DNA of 64,000 nucleotides from Deltaproteobacteria bacterium RIFOXYD12_FULL_56_24 (lineage in GTDB: Bacteria; Desulfobacterota; Desulfobulbia; Desulfobulbales; Desulfurivibrionaceae): positions 124,001-188,000 of the forward strand of contig MGTD01000007.1 of NCBI GenBank assembly GCA_001799285.1, read 5' to 3'. A model generated the notes under the pieces. The model was not told where the DNA came from. It saw only the letters and a list, made by a program, of their open reading frames with translations, and did not search any database. The translations under genes were made by a program, and so were the position numbers. Each line of letters begins with the position of its first letter. Within the stretch, counting starts at the first letter, position 1. Positions 8,414 to 15,896 of this stretch are shown in pieces.

Positions 8414-9411
8414 ACCATCTGAAGATTGGGATCATCCACAACGAGCCGATCCCCAAGGGTGAGCCGAACTGGGAATCCTCCGCCGATGTCTTGGTCCAGG
8501 TGGAAGCCATAGAAGCTGCGCTCCGCGATTTGGGCCAGCCCCAGGTGCGCATCCCCTTTACCCGCGACCTGGGTAGCTTTGTCAGCCAGGTGAAGGCGGC
8601 GGGGATTGCCCTGGCCTTCAATCTTTGCGAGTCGGTGGACGAAGACCCGCTCCTCATCGGCCACCCGGCCGCGGTCTTGGAGCTGTTGGGGATTCCCTTC
8701 AGCGGTTCTTCGGCCATGGCCCTGCTGCTCTCCACGGACAAACTCACGATCAAGAGGCTGCTCACCGCCTCGGGTCTGCACACCCCTGCCTTTTTTCTCT
8801 ACGAAGGCAACGAGGTGCTGCGGCCCGCGGGGCTGAATTTTCCGGTGATCCTCAAGCCCCGCTACCAGGACGCCAGCATCGGCATCGAGCAGGAGTCGGT
8901 GGTCGAAAACAGCGCCGACCTGCTGCCCCGGCTGGAAGATCTTTACGCCCGATATGGCGCCATCCTGGTGGAGGAGTATGTCGCCGGGCGGGAGTTCAAT
9001 GTCTCGCTCTTCGGCTATCCTAAAGCCAGAGTCATGCCCCTGGCGGAGATCGATTTCTCCGGCTTTCCCGCCGAGCTGCACCGGATCGTGAGCTACAAGG
9101 CCAAATGGGACGAAGACTCGTTCGAGTATCACCACACCAGGCGAATTTTTCCGGACAACCTGCCCGAGCCCTTGCAGCAGGCCATGCGCCACCTGGCCCA
9201 GGACTGCTTTGCCCTCTTCGGCCTGCGCGACTACGCCAGGGTTGACCTGCGCCTTGACCGGCATGGCCGCCTTACCATCCTCGAAATCAACGCCAACCCT
9301 TGCCTGAGCCCGGACGCCGGATTTTCCGCCGCCGTGGCCGAAAGCAAGATGAGCTACACGGAGATGGTCGGGGAATTTCTCCGGTTGGTCACCCGGCGGG
9401 TCGCCCTGTGA
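8410..9411 (+). CDS. D-Ala-D-Ala ligase-like ATP-grasp enzyme, second of pair
   Basis: A 333-residue ATP-grasp protein related to, but clearly different from, its neighbour. FNLCESVDEDPLLIGHPAAVLELLGIPFSG is the substrate-side loop, VEEYVAGREFNVSLFG the ATP-binding strand, and YARVDLRLDRHG with ILEINANPCLSPDAGF the metal-binding region. The ATG at 8410 overlaps the upstream stop (ATGA); the longer ORF beginning at 8200 is an overlap with the previous gene. Its own stop overlaps the GNAT start (GTGA). Two non-identical ligases in one translationally coupled unit suggest successive peptide-type bonds, for example a small beta-amino-acid-containing peptide. Confidence 0.8.
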   Translation: MNHLKIGIIHNEPIPKGEPNWESSADVLVQVEAIEAALRDLGQPQVRIPFTRDLGSFVSQVKAAGIALAFNLCESVDEDPLLIGHPAAVLELLGIPFSGSSAMALLLSTDKLTIKRLLTASGLHTPAFFLYEGNEVLRPAGLNFPVILKPRYQDASIGIEQESVVENSADLLPRLEDLYARYGAILVEEYVAGREFNVSLFGYPKARVMPLAEIDFSGFPAELHRIVSYKAKWDEDSFEYHHTRRIFPDNLPEPLQQAMRHLAQDCFALFGLRDYARVDLRLDRHGRLTILEINANPCLSPDAGFSAAVAESKMSYTEMVGEFLRLVTRRVAL

Positions 9412-9881
9412 TCAGCATTCGCCCCATTGAAGCCCGGGACCGCAGCCAGCTGCTGGAGCTGGTGCGTCTCCAGGATAATTTCAACGCCCAGGAGGTGGAG
9501 GTGGCCATCGAGGTCATCGACGACACCCTGGACCAGGCCAAAAACGATTACTCCATCCTGGTAGCGGTGCGCGAAGGACAGGAGCTGGCGGGCTTTATCT
9601 GTTACGGGGAGATCCCCATGACCGACCGCCGCTTCGACCTGTACTGGGTAGCGGTGGACCCGGACCTTGGCCGCAAGGGCGTAGGCGGCCTGCTTCTTGC
9701 CAGGATGGAAGAAGAACTGACCTGGCAGGGGGGAGGCATCGTCTACGTGGACACCTCCTCCACCCCCGGCTATGCCCGAGCCCGCTCTTTTTATGAAAAA
9801 AACGGCTATGGCGTGGCCTGCGTGCTGGCGGATTTCTACCGGGCCGGAGATGACCGGGTCATTTATAGCAAGACGGTGTAG
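9408..9881 (+). CDS. GNAT family N-acetyltransferase
   Basis: A 157-residue single-domain acetyltransferase. LYWVAVDPDLGRKGVGGLLLARMEEEL carries the acetyl-CoA pyrophosphate loop (Q/RxxGxG/A), and ARSFYEKNGYG is the usual last strand. The start is a GTG at 9408 overlapping the preceding TGA; the longer ORF-track start at 9300 lies inside the ligase gene. Beta-lysine acetyltransferase (AblB) also belongs to the GNAT superfamily and partners a KamA in making N-epsilon-acetyl-beta-lysine, but AblB is larger. This protein therefore probably acetylates the final product of the four-gene cluster, or serves as resistance to it. Confidence 0.8.
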   Translation: MISIRPIEARDRSQLLELVRLQDNFNAQEVEVAIEVIDDTLDQAKNDYSILVAVREGQELAGFICYGEIPMTDRRFDLYWVAVDPDLGRKGVGGLLLARMEEELTWQGGGIVYVDTSSTPGYARARSFYEKNGYGVACVLADFYRAGDDRVIYSKTV

Positions 9882-9913
9882 CGGAGGTTCGTCCGGGATG
9901 AGTCTGCACGTGG

Positions 9914-9950
9914 GAAAGCCCCTTTCCCAGGACGGGGGAAAGGGGCTTTC
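9914..9950. terminator. Bidirectional terminator-like hairpin
   Basis: GAAAGCCCCTTTCCC and GGGAAAGGGGCTTTC form a 15-bp stem with a 7-base loop between the convergent GNAT and peroxiredoxin genes. Confidence 0.75.
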
Positions 9951-9978
9951 AGAGGAGAGAAGAGAGGGATGAGGAAGA

Positions 9979-10590
9979 TTACTTCAGGGCTTCGTAGACC
10001 TTGCCCACCAGATTGGCTCCGGGGGTAAGAGTCTTGTCGCCTGCTTCCCAGCGGGCCGGACAGGCCTCGGCAGGATTGGCCGCCACATAAACGCTGGCTT
10101 TGAGTTTTCTTGCCAGTTCCTTGGCATTGCGACCGACGTTGTAAAAATTCACCTCGGAGGCGACCAGCTTGCCCGCAGGGCTGATGATAAAGGTGCCGCG
10201 CAGGGCAAGACCGGTATTATAATCATAGACTCCGAACAGTTTGGCCACCGTGCCGGTGCGGTCCGCGGCCATTGGGTATTTGGCGTTTTCCAGGAATTTC
10301 TCTTCCCGCTTCCAGGCCAGATGGGTGTAAACGGTATCGGTACTCACCGTGACCACCTCGGCCCCGGTCGCCGTGAGCTCCGCGTATTCGTCCGCCAGAT
10401 CACCCAGCTCGGTGGAGCAGACAAAGGTAAAGTCCGCCGGGTAAAAAACCAGAACCGTCCATTTGCCGGCCTTTTTCAACTTCTCCAAAGAAACCGTGCC
10501 AAAACCGTAATCGGCTGGCTCATAGGTATCCATGGTAAAATCCGGCACATTCTGACCAACCTGCAATCCGCAGCAACAATTTTCAGCCAT
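9979..10590 (-). CDS. Typical 2-Cys peroxiredoxin
   Basis: A 203-residue AhpC/Prx1-type peroxidase. The peroxidatic cysteine lies in FYPADFTFVCSTEL (near residue 58) and the resolving cysteine in EACPARWEAGD near residue 173. It reduces hydrogen peroxide and organic peroxides in the cytoplasm, probably recycled by thioredoxin since no AhpF is adjacent. An unusual N-terminus, MAENCCCGLQVGQ, adds three consecutive cysteines before the fold, which could bind metal or form extra disulfides. A GGAGA site precedes the ATG. Oxygen-stress genes nearby include rubredoxin and hemerythrin at 52-56 kb. Confidence 0.93.
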   Translation of the reverse strand: MAENCCCGLQVGQNVPDFTMDTYEPADYGFGTVSLEKLKKAGKWTVLVFYPADFTFVCSTELGDLADEYAELTATGAEVVTVSTDTVYTHLAWKREEKFLENAKYPMAADRTGTVAKLFGVYDYNTGLALRGTFIISPAGKLVASEVNFYNVGRNAKELARKLKASVYVAANPAEACPARWEAGDKTLTPGANLVGKVYEALK

Positions 10591-10622
10591 GACACATCTC
10601 CATCGTAATAAGTATAAACAAA

Positions 10623-10668
10623 GGTAACCGTGTCGCAGCAGCGCATCCGCGACCCAGCCGAACAGTTA
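10623..10668. repeat. Short degenerate GTAACC...GTTAC repeat
   Basis: GTAACCGTGTCGCAGCAGCG ... CGAACAGTTAC has the same ends and CAGCAGCGCATC core as the second MITE subfamily, but is only 46 bp long and lacks a flanking duplication. It lies upstream of the peroxiredoxin gene. It may be a deletion remnant. Confidence 0.45.
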
Positions 10669-10980
10669 CAGATCGAAGCAGGCTTTGCTTTTTTGCCCAA
10701 CGCGTGATATCAACAAGCAAAGAAATTGACCCGGTGTTTGATAAAAATTATCATTTTAATCAAGTCAAGTCAAACCTTTTTTGTCCTGTTTATAAAAATT
10801 GAAGCGCCTTGCTATATTAATCCGGAAACTCTCTTTCCAGATGGATACTCTTTTATATATATTACCTGTATTACCTGAAAAAAATTCCGCACAGCCAAAA
10901 ACATTCTGTCCAGCTAGACAAAAACCTTGTGGTTTTTCTTGCTTCACGGTCTATCACGAAAAAGATTAAAGAGGCTGTGC

Positions 10981-11010
10981 TTGACACCCCCCCTCTCTTT
11001 CCCGTAAATT
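10981..11010 (+). promoter_or_regulatory. Putative sigma-70 promoter of aroKC
   Basis: TTGACA at 10981 is followed after 17-18 bases by TAAATT. An inverted repeat, AATTGTTCAGC/GCTGAACAATT (11024-11054), lies in the implied leader. The 270 bases before this (10670-10980) contain an AT-rich tract but no gene I can support. Confidence 0.4.
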
Positions 11011-11023
11011 CTTTATAGATGCT

Positions 11024-11054
11024 AATTGTTCAGCAACCCCACCGCTGAACAATT
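11024..11054. repeat. Inverted repeat in the aroK leader, related to the MITE ends
   Basis: An 11-bp perfect stem, AATTGTTCAGC/GCTGAACAATT, with a 9-base loop. The TGTTCAGC core matches the ends of the second MITE subfamily (for example ATAACTGTTCAGCAGC at 14697). It could be a relic of that family or an attenuator-like leader hairpin; no T-tract follows. Confidence 0.4.
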
Positions 11055-11104
11055 GCATTTCGCAGGCTTAAGAGCCTGCCGAACTGGCTCTGGATAGTTA
11101 CTAT

Positions 11105-11689
11105 ATGTTTATACCACGAAGAAAAATAATCCTGACCGGCTACCGGGCCACCGGCAAAACCCTGGTGGGCCTACTGCTGGCCGAGCACCTGAACCTCGAC
11201 TTCATAGACATGGACGAAATGCTTGAAGCCAGGGCAGGGCAAACCATCCGCCAGCTCGTCGCCCAACAGGGGTGGGGACAGTTTCGCCTTCTGGAGCGCG
11301 ACTTGCTGGCCGAAATGATCTGCCGTAAAGACGTGGTGATTTCCACGGGAGGCGGGGCGATTCTCCATCAGGAAATATGGAATCTCCTGCAACAGACAGG
11401 CCTTACCGTCTGGCTCACTGCGGATATCGACACCATCTGCCGAAGACTGGCCGAAGATGCAAAAAGCGCCGACAAAAGGCCGTCGCTCACTGAGGCGGAC
11501 ATCTACCTCGAGGTGGCCAAAGTGCTGGCCGAGCGGGAGCCGCTTTATGAAAAAGGTTCACACCTCACCGTGGACACCAGCAACAACACCGCAGGCGAGA
11601 TCGTGCATCTCATTAAACTGGCCCTGGGAGACGATGAGTTTCTTCGTACCGTCGAAGCCTCCCTCCCAAAAGACCCCATATTCTGTTAG
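11105..11689 (+). CDS. aroK: Shikimate kinase
   Basis: The P-loop GYRATGKT lies near residue 12, followed by FIDMDEMLEARAG (shikimate-binding DxD) and a VISTGGGAIL motif; REPLYEK is the typical lid-side sequence. It phosphorylates shikimate with ATP at the fifth step of the chorismate pathway in the cytoplasm. At 194 residues the length is normal, with a short extra tail. It ends 9 bases before aroC, so the two form an operon covering the fifth and last steps of the pathway. No strong ribosome site is visible before the ATG. Confidence 0.93.
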   Translation: MFIPRRKIILTGYRATGKTLVGLLLAEHLNLDFIDMDEMLEARAGQTIRQLVAQQGWGQFRLLERDLLAEMICRKDVVISTGGGAILHQEIWNLLQQTGLTVWLTADIDTICRRLAEDAKSADKRPSLTEADIYLEVAKVLAEREPLYEKGSHLTVDTSNNTAGEIVHLIKLALGDDEFLRTVEASLPKDPIFC

Positions 11690-11698
11690 GTACTGATA

Positions 11699-12754
11699 AT
11701 GGCAGGAAACACCTTTGGCTCTGTTTTTCGCGTAACCACCTGGGGCGAATCCCACGGCACCGCAGTGGGCGCCACCCTGGATGGCTGCCCTCCGGGGCTG
11801 CCGCTCACCGCCCTGGATATCCAGGCAGAGCTGGACCGCAGGCGGCCCGGCAAGGGCGGTCCTGCCGCGAGCCCCAGAAAAGAGCCGGACAAGGTGGAGA
11901 TCCTCTCCGGGGTCTTTGAAGGCAAAACCACCGGCACCCCCATTACCCTGGCTATCTTCAATCAAGATGCCATGAGCAAATCCTATGACAATCTCAAGGA
12001 TATCTTCCGGCCGGGTCACGGCGACATCACCTATCTCGCCAAGTATGGCCGCCGTGACCATCGGGGCGGCGGCCGGGCCTCGGCCCGGGAAACCGTGGGC
12101 AGGGTGGCGGCAGGGGCCATAGCCAGAAAAATCCTCACCCTGCATGGCATCACGATCATTGCCTATACTGTAGCCTTGGGTGAGGTCACTACCGCCCGGC
12201 GTCACCTGGCCGAAATCAACGACAACCAACTGTTCTGCCCGGACAATGAGGCCGCCGCCAATATGATCAGCCATATCGAGACGGTGCGCAAAGAGGGCGA
12301 CACCCTGGGCGGCATCGTAGAGATTCTCGTCACCGGCTGCCCGGCTGGCCTTGGCGAACCGGTGTTCGAAAAACTCGACGCGGCCCTGGCCGGAGCGCTG
12401 ATGTCCATCGGCGCGGTCAAAGGGGTGGAGATCGGCGCGGGCTTTGGTGCCGCCGCCATGCGGGGTTCGGAAAACAACGATGTCATCCTGCCCGACGGTT
12501 TTGCCACCAACAACGCGGGCGGGATCCTGGCCGGGATCTCCAACGGCGACGCTATCGTGGCCAGGGTTGCGGTCAAGCCCATCCCTTCCATCAGCCGGGA
12601 ACAGCAGACCATCAATCTGGCCCACGAACCGGTCACCGTCAGCATCGGCGGCCGGCACGATATCTCCGCCATTCCTCGGATCATCCCGGTCTGCGAGGCC
12701 ATGGTGGCCCTGACCCTGGCCGATCATCTGCTCAGGCAAAAGGCCATCGCCTGA
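11699..12754 (+). CDS. aroC: Chorismate synthase
   Basis: A 351-residue protein with the three AroC signatures: GESHGTAVGATLDGCPPG near the N-terminus, GHGDITYLAKYG with RDHRGGGRASARET in the centre, and KPIPSISREQQTI with GRHDISAIPR toward the end. It converts EPSP to chorismate using reduced FMN. It follows aroK by 9 bases. The C-terminal region is complete (VCEAMVALTLADHLLRQKA). The small lipoprotein gene begins 24 bases later. Confidence 0.96.
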   Translation: MAGNTFGSVFRVTTWGESHGTAVGATLDGCPPGLPLTALDIQAELDRRRPGKGGPAASPRKEPDKVEILSGVFEGKTTGTPITLAIFNQDAMSKSYDNLKDIFRPGHGDITYLAKYGRRDHRGGGRASARETVGRVAAGAIARKILTLHGITIIAYTVALGEVTTARRHLAEINDNQLFCPDNEAAANMISHIETVRKEGDTLGGIVEILVTGCPAGLGEPVFEKLDAALAGALMSIGAVKGVEIGAGFGAAAMRGSENNDVILPDGFATNNAGGILAGISNGDAIVARVAVKPIPSISREQQTINLAHEPVTVSIGGRHDISAIPRIIPVCEAMVALTLADHLLRQKAIA

Positions 12755-12778
12755 ACACACTGGACCAACGGACACTCC

Positions 12779-13027
12779 ATGAAATATCTCTCCCTGCTCC
12801 TATGCCTTTCCCTTGCTGGTCTCTGCGCCAGTTGTGCGTCAAAAGATCAGGTATATGCCGCTCTTTATGAGGCTGGCAACAGGCGAGAACGAATAATGCG
12901 TGCGCAAATGGAGCCGTCGCCGGTTGATCTCACTTCGCAAGACCAGATCTCCTATGATCGGTACAAAAAGGAAAGGGACACCTCTCTCGCCAAAGACCCT
13001 TTTCTCCCTACAGACCTCGGGCAATAA
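12779..13027 (+). CDS. Small putative lipoprotein
   Basis: An 82-residue protein with a hydrophobic signal (MKYLSLLLCLSLAGLCASC) ending in LCASC, an acceptable lipobox with the lipidated cysteine near position 19. The mature part of about 63 residues is charged and has no recognised domain. It lies just after aroC and ends next to the glycogen synthase gene (TAATG overlap with that gene's longest ORF). It is probably membrane-anchored; the function is unknown. Confidence 0.6.
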   Translation: MKYLSLLLCLSLAGLCASCASKDQVYAALYEAGNRRERIMRAQMEPSPVDLTSQDQISYDRYKKERDTSLAKDPFLPTDLGQ

Positions 13028-13083
13028 TGGACCTTGCCTTCTTTCATCAACACACACGCCCAACCATTCTAGCCGGAGAAAAA

Positions 13084-14697
13084 ATGGCCCCTGAATCACG
13101 CCCATACAAAAAAATCAACAACGTCTGGATGCTGACCCGCGAATACGACGGTCTGGCCGGTGCCGGCGGGGTAAAGGATGTGGCCCGCCAGCTGGCAGAG
13201 GCCCTGGCCCGTTCGGGCCGCATGGTCAGCGTGGTCCTGCCGCTCTACGGCTTCATGGACCCAAAGAAGCTGGGTTTTACCCCGCTCGATCTTTCCTTTG
13301 AAATCGATCTGGATTATGCCGAGGAGCCGCGCCGGGAATATGTGCGGGTCTTTGCCAAAACGGAAAAGCCCTCAACGAAAAAAGTGGCGCCGGCCATCTA
13401 TCTGATCGACGCAGCCCGCTATCTGGAAAAAAAGAGCGTCTACACCTATACTGCGGAGGATGAGGCCCAAAACCCTTTCCACCGCCAGGGCTCCGGCCAT
13501 TTTGATTATTTTGCCATGAATGTCCTGCTGCAAAAGGCGGCAGCCGCCCTGATGATCCGCCTGGATGAACGGCCCGAGATCATCCACTGCCACGACGGCC
13601 ACACTGCGCTCCTGCCGGCCATGCTCCACGAAACGGAGGGTTTTCGCCATTTCTTTGCCAAAACCGGCTGTGTGGTGACCATCCATAACGCAGGAATCGG
13701 CTACCATCAGGAAGTAGGTGACCTGCCCTTTGCCGAGGCGGTCACCGGCCTGCCCGGAACGCTGATCAGCAACAATCTGCTGGACGGGAAATTCGACCCC
13801 TTGCTCACCGCCTCGCCGTATGCGGTCATGAATACGGTGAGCGAAAAATATGCCCAAGAACTGCGGGAAACTGATGAGGACGCGCTGACCGGCTGGCTCG
13901 GACACCGACTCCTCGCCAGGGGCGTGGTACTCAAGGGGGTGACCAACGGCATCAACCCGGCGGATTTCGACCCGACCAAGCCAAAGCCCCTGGGCCTTGC
14001 CGTCGCCTTCAACCCCGCCACCGGCGATCTGGCGGGCAAAGCGAAATGCCGCCAGAGCCTGATCAAGGATCTGGCCCAACACAGCCTGAAAACCGTCCGC
14101 CAGATCGGCACCCTGGAAAACCGGCCGGACAACCCGCTGTTCACTTTTGTCGGCCGCCTCTCCTCACAAAAAGGAGTGGACAAGCTATTGGGGGCTCTTG
14201 AAACCCTGCTGCCCCTGGACCAGAACTTCCAGGTTCTGATTCTGGGCTCAGGTAGCAAGGAAATTGAAAATGCCCTGGCCGGTCTGGTCGCAACGCCTAA
14301 AAACCAAGGACGCATCTGCCTGCTGCGGGGTTACGATCAGCAGCTTGCCACCCGCATCTACGCGGCGGGCGACTTCTTTCTCATTCCCTCCTGCTACGAG
14401 CCCTGCGGTCTTACCGATTATATCGCCCAGCTTTTCGGCAACCTGCCCATCGTCCATCACATCGGCGGTCTGGTCAAGGTAAAGGACGGAGAAACCGGCT
14501 TTTCCTATCCGGAACACAAGTCCGCCGCCCTGATGGGCGCCATGCAGACAGCCATGCAAACCTTCCGCACCAGGCCGGAAAAAATTCTGGCCATGCAGCA
14601 GGCCGCGGTCAAAACGATCCACGACACCTATACCTGGGACAAAGTGCTGACCCATTATTTATCACTGTATCAAGAGGCGCTTTCACAGGTACAATGA
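13084..14697 (+). CDS. glgA: Glycogen/starch synthase-type glycosyltransferase (GT5)
   Basis: About 537 residues in a GT-B fold. The N-terminal domain begins VWMLTREYDGLAGAGGVKDV (the KxGGL-like loop of GlgA, here with GAGGV) and contains IIHCHDGHTALLP and CVVTIHNAGI. The C-terminal domain has FVGRLSSQKGVDKLL, then SCYEPCGLTDYIAQLFG, the usual E-x7-E-type donor site. It would transfer glucose from ADP- or UDP-glucose to a glucan. The ATG at 13084 follows CCGGAGAAAA; the ORF-track start at 13027 overlaps the lipoprotein stop and has no ribosome site. The stop codon touches a family repeat. GAPDH follows. Confidence 0.85.
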   Translation: MAPESRPYKKINNVWMLTREYDGLAGAGGVKDVARQLAEALARSGRMVSVVLPLYGFMDPKKLGFTPLDLSFEIDLDYAEEPRREYVRVFAKTEKPSTKKVAPAIYLIDAARYLEKKSVYTYTAEDEAQNPFHRQGSGHFDYFAMNVLLQKAAAALMIRLDERPEIIHCHDGHTALLPAMLHETEGFRHFFAKTGCVVTIHNAGIGYHQEVGDLPFAEAVTGLPGTLISNNLLDGKFDPLLTASPYAVMNTVSEKYAQELRETDEDALTGWLGHRLLARGVVLKGVTNGINPADFDPTKPKPLGLAVAFNPATGDLAGKAKCRQSLIKDLAQHSLKTVRQIGTLENRPDNPLFTFVGRLSSQKGVDKLLGALETLLPLDQNFQVLILGSGSKEIENALAGLVATPKNQGRICLLRGYDQQLATRIYAAGDFFLIPSCYEPCGLTDYIAQLFGNLPIVHHIGGLVKVKDGETGFSYPEHKSAALMGAMQTAMQTFRTRPEKILAMQQAAVKTIHDTYTWDKVLTHYLSLYQEALSQVQ

Positions 14698-14803
14698 TAA
14701 CTGTTCAGCAGCACCGCATCTGCGTTGTCATCGGCCTGGCTCCTGTGCAACAGCACACCTCGCAGACCTCTTCCTAGCAGCTGCGGCACTGCTGAACAGT
14801 TAT
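14697..14803. repeat. Solo long-hairpin module, second MITE subfamily
   Basis: ATAACTGTTCAGCAGCACCGC and GCGGCACTGCTGAACAGTTAT are nearly perfect inverted repeats around a central region with CAACAGCACACC. It matches the left module of the 43210 element but has no right arm and no flanking duplication. It overlaps the stop codon of the glycogen synthase gene and may terminate its transcript. Confidence 0.65.
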
Positions 14804-14866
14804 CTTCCGAGAATTTAATTCAATCAAGATAGAGAGTTACAAAACAACACCAAATAGGAGACCGGC

Positions 14867-15871
14867 ATGGCGATACGAATAGGCATTAACGGATTTGGCC
14901 GCATCGGCCGCAATATCTTCCGGGCCATTGACAAAGATCCGCTTTTTGCCGGAATCGAAGTCATCGCCATCAACGACCTCACCAGTAACGACACCCTGGC
15001 CCACCTGCTCAAGTACGACTCGGTCATGGGCGTGTATGAGAAAAAAGTCACCGCCACCGAGGATGGCCTGCTCGTCAACGACCGCCCGGTCCGAATCTTC
15101 AACCACCGCAACCCCGCCGATATTCCCTGGGGCCAAATGGGGGTCGAGTACGTGGTCGAATCCACCGGCTACTTCACCGATGGCGAAAAAGCGGCCCTGC
15201 ATCTTGAAGCCGGCGCCAAGAAGGTGGTGATCTCCGCCCCGGCCAAGGGCCAGGTCAAAACCATTGTCATGGGGGTCAACGAGGACGAATACAACCCCAC
15301 CGAAGACCACATCATCTCCAACGCCTCCTGCACCACCAACTGCCTGGCTCCCGTGGTCAAGGTCATTCTCGACCGCTTCGGCATCAAGAGCGGCCTGATG
15401 ACCACGATCCACTCCTACACCAACGACCAGTCCCTCCTTGATTTTCCCCACAACGACCTGCGGAGGGCCAGGGCGGCGGCGCTCTCGATGATCCCCACCA
15501 AAACCGGGGCCGCAGCCGCAGTCTCCCTGGTTATCCCCGAGCTGAAAGGCAAGTTCGACGGCTTGGCGGTGCGGGTGCCCACCCCAAATGTTTCCCTGGT
15601 GGACGCAGTCATGGAGGTGGAAAGGGCGACCACGGTGCCGGAGGTAAACCAGGCCCTCAAGGAGGCGGCCAACCGCTTTCTCGGCTATTCCGACGAGCCC
15701 CTTGTCTCCATCGACTACCAGGGCAACCCGCACTCCTCGGTGGTGGACGCCATGTCCACCAAGGTGATCGGCACCTCGGTCAAGGTGCTGGCCTGGTATG
15801 ACAACGAATGGGGCTACTCCAACCGGGTGCTGGATTTGATCTTGATGATGGAGAGCCAGAAACCGTTGTGA
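14867..15871 (+). CDS. gap: Glyceraldehyde-3-phosphate dehydrogenase, type I
   Basis: A 334-residue enzyme with the NAD-binding start IRIGINGFGRIGRNIFRA and the active-site SCTTNCLAP (nucleophilic cysteine near residue 155). The C-terminal WYDNEWGYSNRVLDL is intact. It oxidises glyceraldehyde-3-phosphate to 1,3-bisphosphoglycerate with NAD, or the reverse in gluconeogenesis. TAGGAGACC precedes the ATG. It converges on ftsH with only 25 bases between stops; an inverted repeat GGAGATcCCGG/CCGGaATCTCC spans that junction. Placement after a glycogen synthase suggests a storage/central-carbon grouping, though the intervening hairpin may separate transcripts. Confidence 0.97.
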   Translation: MAIRIGINGFGRIGRNIFRAIDKDPLFAGIEVIAINDLTSNDTLAHLLKYDSVMGVYEKKVTATEDGLLVNDRPVRIFNHRNPADIPWGQMGVEYVVESTGYFTDGEKAALHLEAGAKKVVISAPAKGQVKTIVMGVNEDEYNPTEDHIISNASCTTNCLAPVVKVILDRFGIKSGLMTTIHSYTNDQSLLDFPHNDLRRARAAALSMIPTKTGAAAAVSLVIPELKGKFDGLAVRVPTPNVSLVDAVMEVERATTVPEVNQALKEAANRFLGYSDEPLVSIDYQGNPHSSVVDAMSTKVIGTSVKVLAWYDNEWGYSNRVLDLILMMESQKPL

Positions 15872-15896
15872 GGGAAGGGGGGAGATCCCGGAATCA

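Noticed and set aside
10765-10947. 60-residue minus-strand ORF between the peroxiredoxin and aroK genes
   Set aside because: No ribosome site, no recognisable composition of a protein, and it lies in an AT-rich spacer.
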